Assembly (NCBI RefSeq): GCF_000835495.1
Contig: NW_015622547.1
Location: 1,736,001 to 1,800,000, forward strand
Origin: Cladophialophora immunda
Lineage: Eukaryota; Ascomycota; Eurotiomycetes; Chaetothyriales; Herpotrichiellaceae
DNA: 64,000 nt
Reading direction: 5' to 3'
Shown: positions 1 to 9,923 of the stretch, piece after piece
How the letters are laid out: each line of letters starts with the position of its first letter
Position numbering within the stretch: position 1 is the stretch's first letter
Notes under the pieces: generated by a model
What the model was told of the DNA's origin: nothing
Database searches by the model: none
What the model saw: only the letters and a program-made list of their open reading frames with translations
Position numbers and translations under genes: made by a program

Positions 1-219
1 TGATCTCTCCAAATCCCAGCTCGACGGCAGTCGCTGCCCTGTGGCACATTTGCGAGACGTTAGGAGATGCAAGATTTTCAGTATATCCTCCAGGAATCGC
101 ACTATCGAAGCGCTTATGCCGATTCAGCTGTGGTGTGCCTGTCGATGTTGTTTGATTTTGCGTCAGGAGCCGATCCATATTTTGAGGATTGGCGCCGATT
201 GAGTGCAATATTGCTAACG

Positions 220-1596
220 TCACACTGTTACCGCCATCGCGCCCTGGCCAACTCCATCAAAACCTGAGTTCTCTGCTGCGATTTCGGCCTTTTGCTTCTT
301 GTTCCGCTCCTGGTGGATATGTTCGTTCTCGTCACTTCTTTGTTCCAGAACTCTCTTCTTTTCCAGTTTCTTTATCTGATTCTCCCGGTTCTCCTGTTTA
401 TGCTGTCGCTTGATATCTGCTTTAGTTATTTGTGGCATGTTGAGACGAAGGATCTGATCAATCTCTTTTGCCTTTGTCACAATATCTAAATCAGATATCT
501 CCAGAAGCGAAAGTACTTCTGTGTAGCTTCGCGACTTTTGGACTGGTTGATAGGCAGGATTCTTCCCGGGCATGAGCTGAGATAGCAGGAACTTTGTGTT
601 GCCCCATTTGTTCTCGACGCTCATCGCAAGCTGCAGATACTCTCTGACCACCTCCGACCAAGGTGCCAACCCACCCTGCTCCTTGCTGCGGAACACCGAT
701 GAATTAGCTTCTGCAGCCGTGGCAATCATTGATCCGTCGACACCATACTCCTTTGCAAGAGCGAGTCCTTCTTCTCGAGATCTCACGTCGCCGTTCATCA
801 GGCAAGCGACCCCATGACTCCTGCATATATCGCCGATCATCCGAAGCTGTTCCCTGATAGCACGCTCTCTCGGTCTCATCGGGGTAGTTCTGCAATGAAC
901 GGTCAAGCCAGTAATGCCGGTTTTACAAAGTTTATTGACAAGCTCTGAGGTCAGTTCAGGGGTCTCGAGCAACCGGATCTTGACGCTGATACCAATCTCG
1001 TGAGGTTTTCCCACCTTCGTGACCAGAGCTGTCAGGATGTTACAAAGATGATCCGGAGTTCGGAGGAGAGCTGCGCCCATGCCTCCTGAAGTAGAGAAAG
1101 GCTTTGGACACCCAGCATTCACATCAATTCCACGAACATAAGGAGCAACGAGCGTCGCGGCTTGAACGGCGTAATCGGGTGAAGCGGTACCGATTTGGTA
1201 GATTAATCTGTCCGACTCTCTCTGTGGATCGATGCGGTATATCACACTTATGGAATCGTTGTTGGAGGTGCGTGTCCACTCTATGCAGCCAGTGCGAGGG
1301 TTGGTGTTTTGCGTGGTTCCAATCATGGATCGATCGACCGTCTCAGGACCCCATACCAGATCTGCACCGTACTTGAGAGCCAGAAGACGTGATGGAAGTT
1401 CTCCCGACCGAACCATGGGAGCGAGAACTACCTTTCCCCTGTAGTCAACGCCTCTCGCAGGGATAGGAACGTGAGGAACATCTTGGAAAGGGAGAGGAGT
1501 CGCCATTCTCGGAGTCAGAGAAGGTAAGAGGAAGTCTAGGAGGGATAGAGTGCGTCGTAACAGAGACTGCGGCCGAGCAGCATGGCCGACAGTCAT
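220..1596 (-). CDS. tRNA-dihydrouridine(20) synthase, DUS2 type
   Basis: Reduces a uridine of the tRNA D-loop to dihydrouridine using FMN and NAD(P)H. One uninterrupted frame. An ATG at 1596 gives 458 residues and an in-frame ATG at 1506 gives 428. Counting from 1506, the FMN-barrel start VVLAPMVRSGELP lies at about 26-38 and the catalytic-cysteine loop GIDVNAGCPKPFS at about 127-138, with Cys133 the expected acid. MNGDVRS and the basic, charged C-terminal tail also fit Dus2/Smm1. The 30 residues between the two ATGs are rich in Arg, Leu and Ser with no acidic residue, so a mitochondrial form is possible. The frame stays open upstream of 1596 but has no ATG there. Family assignment is firm; the start is not. 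The gene is divergent from the pyrophosphatase gene. Confidence 0.93.
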   Translation of the reverse strand: MTVGHAARPQSLLRRTLSLLDFLLPSLTPRMATPLPFQDVPHVPIPARGVDYRGKVVLAPMVRSGELPSRLLALKYGADLVWGPETVDRSMIGTTQNTNPRTGCIEWTRTSNNDSISVIYRIDPQRESDRLIYQIGTASPDYAVQAATLVAPYVRGIDVNAGCPKPFSTSGGMGAALLRTPDHLCNILTALVTKVGKPHEIGISVKIRLLETPELTSELVNKLCKTGITGLTVHCRTTPMRPRERAIREQLRMIGDICRSHGVACLMNGDVRSREEGLALAKEYGVDGSMIATAAEANSSVFRSKEQGGLAPWSEVVREYLQLAMSVENKWGNTKFLLSQLMPGKNPAYQPVQKSRSYTEVLSLLEISDLDIVTKAKEIDQILRLNMPQITKADIKRQHKQENRENQIKKLEKKRVLEQRSDENEHIHQERNKKQKAEIAAENSGFDGVGQGAMAVTV

Positions 1597-1945
1597 ATGG
1601 AGCGCAGTGGTGAATCCAACGTGGGAAGGACAAAATGATTTGTCTGCGAGGCCATGGAGATCGCAGTTGCGCAGCCAGCAAGCCTTGAAAGTGTGGAGGT
1701 CACGTGAAGATAGAGGCAAAAAGTACTGTCACGTGAAGATAGCTAAAAACTCGGAGTTGCTGGTGGCGGCGCAGTCCCCATTGATATCATATCAAAATTC
1801 GATGGCAGTTTCGGAGTATGGGAAGCTCAAGTCCTTCTCGCATACCGAGGTGGTAATAACCTTGGGACATTGCACAGTCAGATTGCAGGACTAGAAAAGT
1901 AAAGCCGTCGAAGCGTAGTCTAGTCTGGCCTATTTCATCCTTCAT
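1597..1945. promoter_or_regulatory. Divergent promoter with twin TCACGTGAAGATAG sites
   Basis: This 349-bp gap separates the divergent dihydrouridine synthase and pyrophosphatase genes. The 14-mer TCACGTGAAGATAG occurs exactly twice in the same orientation, at 1700-1713 and 1729-1742, with starts 29 bases apart. Its core CACGTG is the classical bHLH (Cbf1-like) site and the flanking GATA could be a GATA-factor half site. That these sites control either gene is inference. Confidence 0.5.
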
Positions 1946-3325
1946 ATGCACATGTCTCGAGCGTCTAGCACACTGTCCAAAATTCACACTTCGCGAACCT
2001 GCAGCAGCCTCTCCGATCTCTCGTCCATTCAGAGCCGGTCGTCATTTCACCGCCAATTGTCAACACTGTGCCTCCCGCCCCGCGCCCCTGCCTCCAACAA
2101 GTTTGCTCATCGTTCCCTCACTGGCACTTTCGCCCTGGCTTCCACCAAGCCGACAGAAAATTCCATCTCTCCTCCCCTCCGTCACTCCACCTCTACAACC
2201 ATAGCTTCCCAACGCTCAGAAGCCATTGCTCGACACTTCTCTACTTCTGCTTCGTCATTACGTCCAGCGTCTTCCACGATGTCGTACAGCAAGCAGCCTT
2301 CGGAATATCAGCCCAGAAAAATCGGTGCTCTTCACACAAACGAGTTCAGATGCTACATTGAGAAAGATGGCACCCCGGTCTCGCCCTTCCATGACATTCC
2401 CCTCTACGCCAACGAGCAGCAAACAATCCTGAACATGATCGTCGAGATCCCAAGATGGTCCAATGCAAAGCTTGAGGTGGGATATGTCAAACCCAAGGAC
2501 TTACAAACTGCAGTGGCTGACCGCCAAGTAGATCTCCAAAGATGAATTCCTGAATCCCATCAAGCAAGACGTCAAGAAAGGCAAGCTCCGATTCGTTCGC
2601 AACTGCTTCCCTCACAAGGGCTATCTCTGGAACTACGGCGCTTTCCCAAGAGTGAGTGGCGGTCAAACACAAAGAGATGGCACTTAATTAATGGTTGACA
2701 GACCTGGGAGGACCCCAATGTTGTTCACCCTGAAACAAAGGCCAAGGGCGATAACGACCCATTGGACGTCTGCGAAATTGGTGAGCTGGTCGGGTACACC
2801 GGTCAGATCAAGCAGGTCAAGGTCCTTGGTGTTATGGCACTTCTCGATGAAGAAGAGACTGACTGGAAGATTATTGTCATCGACGTGAGTTGTCATGGCT
2901 ATATGTTACCCGCTCATACATCGCTAACATCGCTCTAGGTCAATGATCCTCTGGCCCCCAAGCTGAACGATATCGAAGACGTTGAGCGTCACCTTCCTGG
3001 CCTGCTCCGAGCGACGAACGAATGGTTCCGCATCTACAAGATCCCAGATGGAAAGCCTGAGAACCAATTCGCGTTCAGCGGTGAATGCAAGAACAAGAAG
3101 TACGCCGAGGAGATTATCCGCGAATGCAGTGACGCTTGGGAACGTCTGATCACCGGCAAGCAACAACGCGGCGATATCAGCCTGGCCAATGTCACAAATA
3201 CCAGCTCGCCAGATCGTGTCGATCCTTCGCAACTCTCCAAGATCCCTCCGGGACAGAACATTCCCCCTGCGCCAATCGACGGAACCGTTGACAAGTGGTT
3301 CTTCATCTCTGGTGCGGCCGTCTGA
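1946..3325 (+). CDS. Inorganic pyrophosphatase, with possible mitochondrial leader
   Basis: Hydrolyses pyrophosphate to two phosphates, pulling biosynthetic reactions forward; family I soluble enzyme. Proposed exons are 1946-2476, 2532-2651, 2702-2884 and 2939-3325. Frames match at all three joins and the introns are 50-55 nt. Visible family signatures are the substrate-binding [11 protein letters not shown], the KGKLRFVRN strand, YLWNYGAFP, and the metal-binding [11 protein letters not shown]. The conserved cytosolic enzyme starts at the ATG at 2279 ([11 protein letters not shown]). The frame is open for another 111 codons up to the ATG at 1946; that extension is rich in Ser, Arg and Thr and nearly free of acidic residues, like a mitochondrial presequence. 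One gene may therefore make both forms. The first donor (GTGGGA) is weak, so that junction is less certain. Confidence 0.95.
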
Positions 3326-3990
3326 TCTGTTGCGCTCTAGGTTGTTGGCTGATTTCGTTCAGGAGCTGGTGCAACTTCGGAAGACTACATGAAGAAATGA
3401 GATTGCGACCCGGAAAGAGCGTGGAATTCGTAGTCTTGTCCAAGACTCATTCGAATAGACTAAAAACTTTACATATGTCAATTATGTAGCTGATCCAGCC
3501 AGAATGGACAAGAGTTGCAAAAGAAATGGTTTCGTGATCAATACCTGGCTGCGACAGGAGAACCCTTCCACATCCTTTTCAGATGAGCCAGCAGCTTTTA
3601 CGAATGCAAGGTCTTAATGCCTCATCCTAAAACCAGTATCGTTGACCTGTGGGAATGCCTTACGTGGCACACCGGTCGCATGTATTCTTGTGTCTCGTTG
3701 CCCGGGGGGGGGGGGTTCATGTGTACGTCATCGTGTGTAACTAGAAACGCGTCTCGTTGACATTTAAGGAGTGCCTAGTATGTGACACGCGACCTCCAAG
3801 ATAATAGCACCCACACCGAGATAAGAAAACCCCCCTTTTCAAGCCATGGAATTTGATATGATCCTGTGGCCGTTGAAAGTGACCCGAGACAGCCTGCGCT
3901 CTGCGTGCTCCAGTGCGCTGGTGTCCCATTTCCTGCGGCGGCCAGCACAACAAGATCTCTAACCTTTCCTTCCTGCCTCTCTTCTGTGAG
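3326..3990. other. Intergenic, with a 12-G tract
   Basis: Holds the 3' flank of the pyrophosphatase gene and the promoter of the sugar transporter gene. A run of 12 G sits at 3704-3715 after CCC; such tracts often vary in length or are misread. No convincing gene or RNA was seen. Confidence 0.5.
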
Positions 3991-5917
3991 ATGGAGAAAA
4001 CTGCAGCATGGAGTGGCACACCCTCCATCAGAGGCTCAACGGAGGCCATTCGCATGTGCTTGCTCACCGCCTCTCTGGTCGGCATTCAGTATGTGACGCC
4101 ACCTCCATCTCGGCTTCAATGCGAAACCTGTGAAACTGACAAGTGCTCGACAAAAGATTCTGCTGGGGCTTGGAGAGTGAGTTCCTCTCTTGGACAATCT
4201 AGCTAGGCTCCGTCAATTGGCCTACGCTGACGGCCGTTGACAGTGACATACGGCACTCCTTACCTCCTCCAACTCGGCCTCACAAAGTCGAAAACATCTC
4301 TGGTATGGATCGCAGGACCACTCTCAGGCTTGATCATGCAACCAATCGTTGGGGCTTACGCGGACAAATCAACGTCGAGATACGGCAGGCGACGACCCTA
4401 TATGGTCTATGGAGCGGTTATCACAGGTGGCGGGTTGTTGCTGTTGGGCTGGACGTCTGAAGTCGTGGGCTGCTTCATTCCCGAGGGCGATATGAGGAAG
4501 AGCATTACGATCTTGACTGCCGTCATGTGCATTTATGCCTTGGACTTTTCAATCAATGCAGTGCAGGCGTGTTGTCGCAGCTTGATCGTCGATACATTGC
4601 CCATCTCGCAACAGCAAGCTGGATCCGCCTGGGCATCGAGGCTTGTTGCAGCAGGTCATCTGGCCAGCTACTTCATCGGCACCTTTGATCTGGTCACGAT
4701 CTTACCTCCGTGGATGGGAGGCGATACGCAATTCAAGAAAATGACGGTCATCGCAACGTTAGCTTTGTGGTCCACAGTGGCCGTAACTTGTTGGGCTGTT
4801 ACAGAGAGAGTGAGACTGCCTAGTGAGGACGACAATACCTCAGTGAAAGAGGTGCTTGTTGCTCTTTGGCGGAAGACTATTCACCTTCCGTCACGCATAC
4901 GAGCCATATGTTGGGTGCAATTTTGGAACTGGGTCGGATGGTGAGTCAAAATCCCCTTAGAGGTTGGCAGCGAAAGGAGAGACGCTGAAACGAGCCGGTC
5001 CTAGGTTTCCGTTCCTGTTCTACTCAAGCACATTCGTGGGAGAAATCTACTATCGCTACGAACATCCGGCCCCCGAACCAGGTGTGAAGGATGAGCACGA
5101 TGCTCTGGGAAATATAGGGCGACTAGGAAGCCTTGCGTTGGTATTTTTTTCGTTGACCACCTTCTGTGCGTCGGTCATTTTCCCATCCCTGATTAAATCA
5201 CCCGATGCACCTGGGGCGAAATTTACCCCTAGGCCTCCTGCTTCGATTCCCAAACCTTTCAAGGTGATTTTGGCAAAGGCATACAACATCCAGCCTGATC
5301 TCATCTCGGCGTGGAGCATATCGAATCTACTCTTCGCCATCATTACAATATTTGCCCCTTGGATCCGCACACTATCTTCAGCAACCACTCTGGTGGCTGC
5401 TTGTGGCGTACCCTGGGCCATATCGTGTTGGGCCCCGTTTGGGCTGCTAGGGATCGAGATCAACAAGATGTCTTCTGGATCGCATGCCAGTATCAATGGA
5501 TCGACTGTACCTGGTTACACGGCAGTCCGTGGCAGCCTGGATGAGAACTACGACGTCGAGTTGGAAGATGTCCGACAACATCGCAGGGCCTTTTCCGAGG
5601 GTGTGCTGCGGCTCAATCATCCCGATGAAGGCGACGCTCATTCTTCGACAGGAGAGGTTGCCGGCGTTTATCTAGGCGTTTTGAATGTTTATACCACCCT
5701 GCCGCAATTCGTCGGGACTTTTATCAGCTGGATTGTCTTCACGATCCTAGAGCCGAGCCAGCGTAGCGATGTCGCTGACGAAGATCCCGACCACCATCGG
5801 TGGCTTAACTTGAAGAAAAACGCGCCAAATGCAATCGCCGTGTGTATGTTCATTGGAGCATTGTGCTCCTTGATCTCGGCAGAAGCTGCCAGGCGGCTGA
5901 AGTACTTGAGTTCATGA
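3991..5917 (+). CDS. GPH-type sucrose/alpha-glucoside:H+ symporter (Sut1-like)
   Basis: Predicted plasma-membrane proton symporter for sucrose or alpha-glucosides, 575 residues. Exons are 3991-4088, a 20-nt micro-exon at 4157-4176, 4244-4940 and 5005-5917. Joining them restores the highly conserved first-helix region GIQFCWGLEMTYGTPYL, followed by GLTKSKTSLVWIAGPLSG and the GPH loop DKSTSRYGRRRPYM between helices 2 and 3. About twelve hydrophobic segments are present. A long hydrophilic loop lies in the second half, as in fungal members of this family. The micro-exon carries the conserved FCWGLE, so it is needed; omitting it breaks both frame and motif. Substrate is inferred from family; relatives also take up maltose. 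Confidence 0.9.
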
Positions 5918-6991
5918 TGAATACAAACCTTTTTGCTGCTACGTCAAAGACCAGTCTATTGCAGCTATTCCTTTTGATCGGGCTTGCTTTGCATGAAAAG
6001 AATGTTAGGATCACTTTCCACGGTACCTCAATCTACATTGGACAACATACTCCTTGGATAAGACCGGACAAATCACTCGGAACGGACGGCTTCATTGCAG
6101 AAGAGCCTCAACAAGCATCGCCCCAAATGGGCGTTTTCCAACGCGAGGCTAGGGCTGTGGCTGACTTTGCATCTGTTATACCATTGGACGACGAGTAGGC
6201 GATCCCTGTTCGCTCAGCCGCTTTCAGCCCGATGCATCGACCGACCCTGCAGAAGGTTGCCAGTTTCGTTCAGCATTTCCCCTCCAATTCTGGTCCAAGG
6301 TCGGCGTCATTGGTTGTGAACTCGACGTGGCTGTATCGGCTGCATTCCTCTGCCTTGGTCCTTTCAAGGTGTGTGTCTCGATGTGCCAAAATGGGTTGAC
6401 CCCCTGGAACTGGCTTAGGGACACTGAATCTTGCGCTTACAGAGGAGGCTCAACTGCCTCATTGATCACAAAGGTGACTTCGGAAGCGGCAATCTGAAGA
6501 AGGCCAGGCATGCGCCACTTGACATGGCCAGGTCCAGTCGACCGCAAACGCATCCGCCTCGCCATGCTACTGCGATGACCCCAGAGTTTTCCTAAGTCCT
6601 TCAGATGGGACTCTTGGCCATCGGTAGTGGTGGCACCGGTTCATGCAGGTTTCTATTCGAGGATTCCCCAAGGTAGACTTCTTGTAGGACTCATTGCTGT
6701 CATGCACAGCAGAATACGAGGTTCCTGCAAGCCTCTTGAGGCTTCGAATCAGGCACAGCCCCCAACCAAACACTTATCTCCCCCTGCCTCATGCCGCACA
6801 GAGGGCAGACAATGCCGTATATATTGCCCTGCTGATCGCAGTGTTCCAGCCTGATGATCTTTACTCGAACGAAGTCCCTCTAAACAGAATCTTTTCCCAA
6901 ATATCGATAGGATAGCATTTCCACGCTACCACACCACCGCCCCTTCAGCGCTTCAGCCTTATCAAGCCTACTGCCCCAGCAGCCCATTGAA
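5918..6991. other. Intergenic, no gene recognised
   Basis: About 1.07 kb between two plus-strand genes. The only frames are short and without recognisable domains. The part just before 6992 is pyrimidine-rich, as expected of a fungal promoter or 5' leader. Confidence 0.4.
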
Positions 6992-8077
6992 ATGGCCAAC
7001 AATGTCAATTGTATGCCACGGGGCCTTGTTGACAGAGCTGACCTTACTAACTGTCCCACCACTTACTCTCTGCTTGCCTCAATTGCTATTTTCAACGCCG
7101 AGGTGGCCCTGCTCTCCTTGATCTTCGGTAAGGCTCTGCGTGCTCGCCCCGAACTATCCATTCACTCAATCCCCATCACGAAAAGCTAATCCGTACTCTG
7201 AGTACAGGCCATGAGCGAGTTCGCAGAGCCATAGCCCGATACAACTGCTTCCCCAGCGCTCGATGGACGCCCTTTGCGGGCATCGTCACAACCATTATAT
7301 CCATAGCGGCCATGTTCGCAGCCACTTACCTCCTCCGGAACAACGGCTTCCGCCCCAACGCCTTCATGCTCTTTGGCTTCTGGACCATGCGGCCTCGAGC
7401 CAGCGTGTTTACACTCCTCTTCTTCATCATCGCCCGCGTCTGCTTTGGCCAGAAGGGCAACCAGAACACTTATCTGTGGTCGCTCAAGGACCACACCGTC
7501 GAGGACACGCTGCTGAACATATTCAGCCTGCCCTTCGCGCTCTGGTACATCCTGCATCGACCCGACAACTTGGACGCGGGCTCCTGTTCGGACAACACCT
7601 CGTACCTGCGCTTCTGGAACTCCTTCTACGCCATCGCCGGCGCCGGTGCCATCAGCGCCTTCCTCGCCGTGGTGATGCTGGGCCACGCCTGTTCCAGGAA
7701 TCGGAGGCGGGGCGTCCCGGACGTCCTGTATAGCGTGGTTGGATCCGGCAAAAGCGACGCGTCGCTGTCGCCGTTCTGGAGGTTCGTCTTCTCGGTGGGC
7801 GGGATCAACATGATCGGCGTGTTCGCCACGAGCTGGGTCATTTGGAGCAGTAAGCCTTCCTTAACCTACACCCTTTTACCAACCCGTCCTCTGGACAGTC
7901 TTGTTCAAGCTTTTCCACATAACTGACTCCCCCCCCCCGTCTCTGATAGCCTTCGTCATCAATGCCGGCACCGACTTCTGTCCCGGGAGCGTCGTTGGGG
8001 AAGGCATCGCCTGGGGTATCGCCCTCTTTGTCAACGCCCTCGTCCGACCCATCATCGGCGGGCCAGATTCTTCATAA
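6992..8077 (+). CDS. Unknown multi-pass membrane protein
   Basis: Family not recognised. Exons 6992-7127, 7208-7849 and 7950-8077 give 301 residues, with GTAAGG and GTAAGC donors and matching frames. Hydrophobic segments can be seen at SLLASIAIFNAEVALLSLIF, GIVTTIISIAAMFAATYLL, VFTLLFFIIARVCFG, LLNIFSLPFALWYIL, YAIAGAGAISAFLAVVML, VGGINMIGVFATSWVIW and near the C-terminus WGIALFVNALVRPIIG, so about seven spans are likely. Short hydrophilic loops carry several cysteines (CSDNTSYL, HACSRNRRR). There is no cleavable signal peptide of classic shape. Continuity of hydrophobic coding sequence across both introns supports a real gene. Function is unknown; a fungus-specific integral membrane protein is the most that can be said. 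Confidence 0.7.
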
Positions 8078-9114
8078 ATTAAAACAAGTTGTACCGTGGT
8101 GGTTTATCCTTCGGACACGGCGTGCTTCTCCGCTATGTTGATCTGTGACTTTTTTTTTTTTTTTTTTTCAAAGCCTCATCATCGCTGTTGTGGCCGCGTA
8201 CAACATCTTGTATGCGAATGTACAGAGTCCCTGGCGCCCAAAGGCGCATGACTCGCGGTGTTGCAATGTTGTGACATATGGTTCCCTGAAATTTGGCCGG
8301 TGAGCGAGAATCTTTGGTTATGTGGGTAGACGCATGGGTTATGTACAAGACAGATAGAAATACGTAAGGCATCCTTCTAATAGGGCCAAAAAGAACCCTG
8401 GGAGCCCGTTCAGACTACTGAGTACCTACTTATATTCACAGCATCACAATTCTGGCATCGGGGTGAAACTTCACCTGTCCAACATCAAAGGGGCGAGACA
8501 CCCTCTATGGATCTACGGTGCCGGCGTCACATCACTACAGGCCATGGGAACTGCTTCCCGGTGTGTAAAGGAGGGGAGCAAAAGGGAAGGGCAGGGCAGG
8601 GCAGGGCAGGGCAGGGCAGAGAAGGGAGCGACTCGACAGCTCTACAGCCGATGATGTTCAGAAGATTCATTTTTGTGATTCGTGCGGATGCATAATGAAA
8701 CATTTCTGCGCTTGGGAAGCTCGCAACGAAAGTAGTCATTTGCGCCCAATGTACCTTTTCCGATGAGTGCCGTGCCGCAGAAGCAATTGTTTCCCTTCAA
8801 GTATCTCACTCTGCCCACCATTTCCTTGCGCTGAGGGCAGGGTGTTCGAAGGGGCCCAGAGACCTGACAGTAGCAGGCAACGTTGTCTCAAGCAACCACT
8901 TCCACATACCAGGTATGAGGTGGATTACAACATCCCTCCCTCTCACACCTTGCATGCTCTGAGATTGACATTTCCCCGCTTGCCTCTCTTTCGTGACTGA
9001 TCAATCATGCTCCTACTCCGTCTCTCTCAATCAATCCATCCAGCATCTGCAAGGAGACCTTCCGGCTTTAGAACCACCCACCACTTCCCCAACGTCCATG
9101 CAAAGGTGAACAAC
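8078..9114. other. Intergenic between convergent genes, with T19 and GGGCA array
   Basis: Holds the 3' flanks of the membrane-protein gene and of the eL33 gene. A run of 19 T lies at 8150-8168 and a GGGCA tandem array at 8589-8618. Short frames here show no domains. Confidence 0.5.
8589..8618 (+). repeat. Six tandem GGGCA units
   Basis: Six perfect head-to-tail GGGCA pentamers. Six GGG runs separated by two-base loops meet the usual pattern for a G-quadruplex on the plus strand. A four-unit copy of the same pentamer lies at 53004-53023. Confidence 0.9.
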
Positions 9115-9923
9115 TCATATCGAACTTGGGTAAAGCATGATCCGCACGCTCGCGCCGAAACTCTGGGGTGGAAGGTTATGTCGGAATTTGGCACGCACGA
9201 TGCCGCTGTTGCCGTGAGGACGGGTGACCTTGCCCCAGATCACGCGGATTTTGCTGGCTTGGCGTTCCCGCGATGCGCGGTAGACATATGCGACGCGTTT
9301 GCCGAGATAGAATCTGAAAAATGTCATGAGTTAGTGGACAAAGATCGCTCGAGTTCTGCAAATGAAATGATGGGTTTCCCGAACGACACGCCATCCATAG
9401 ACAGTATGGTGGGAAGATGAGGCGAAGGAGGAGTGAGTGCGCCTCGCAGCTGTGGCTCTAGAGCGAGACAGTTGCGTATTCGAGGCGTGTCGCAAAAGGG
9501 ATCCCAAGCCCTCGAACTCTGAGCCTCCCCCTCTTTCCCTCTCTCCCCTCTCCCCTTTCTTTCGCCTTGCCCATGGATCCGTGAAGCCAAAATGATAGAG
9601 ATAGCACGATGATCGGAGAAAGGTTGAAACATACTTTGCAGCATCCGTATCGTCGACACCTTCAATCTTGACCAGCGATGTGTTGGGATCCGTGTTGCGC
9701 TTGCCGCGCCGGTAGGAGAGGTGCTTGCCCTTCACGTATACTAGATAGCCCCAGGATGGTCAGCTTTTGGTTCTTGTACATTCTCCTGCTGCCTTGCCGC
9801 TTGCAATAATGTCACATTCCAATCCAATCCCAATTGTCTTTTCAGCCTTCTCTACTCGGGGATATGAGGAAGAGTGCGGCCTAGGGGGATGCACGTACAT
9901 CTGTGACCGCCGGCGGAGGCCAT
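9115..9923 (-). CDS. 60S ribosomal protein eL33 (L35Ae)
   Basis: Component of the large ribosomal subunit. Reading down the minus strand, exons are 9923-9899 (25 nt), 9740-9635 and 9313-9115, giving 109 residues, the usual length. The product begins [18 protein letters not shown] and carries [41 protein letters not shown] and ends [15 protein letters not shown], all diagnostic of eL33. Donors are GTACGT and GTATGT. The introns are long for this window, 158 and 321 nt, as is common in fungal ribosomal-protein genes. The first exon encodes only eight codons plus one base and would be missed by a simple frame search. The gene is divergent from glucose-6-phosphate dehydrogenase; a TCACGTGA element lies about 180 bp upstream of the start. 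Confidence 0.95.

Noticed and set aside
8589..8618. GGGCA array as a CRISPR-like or telomeric repeat
   Set aside because: No spacers, unit too short for CRISPR, and not the TTAGGG type of fungal telomere.
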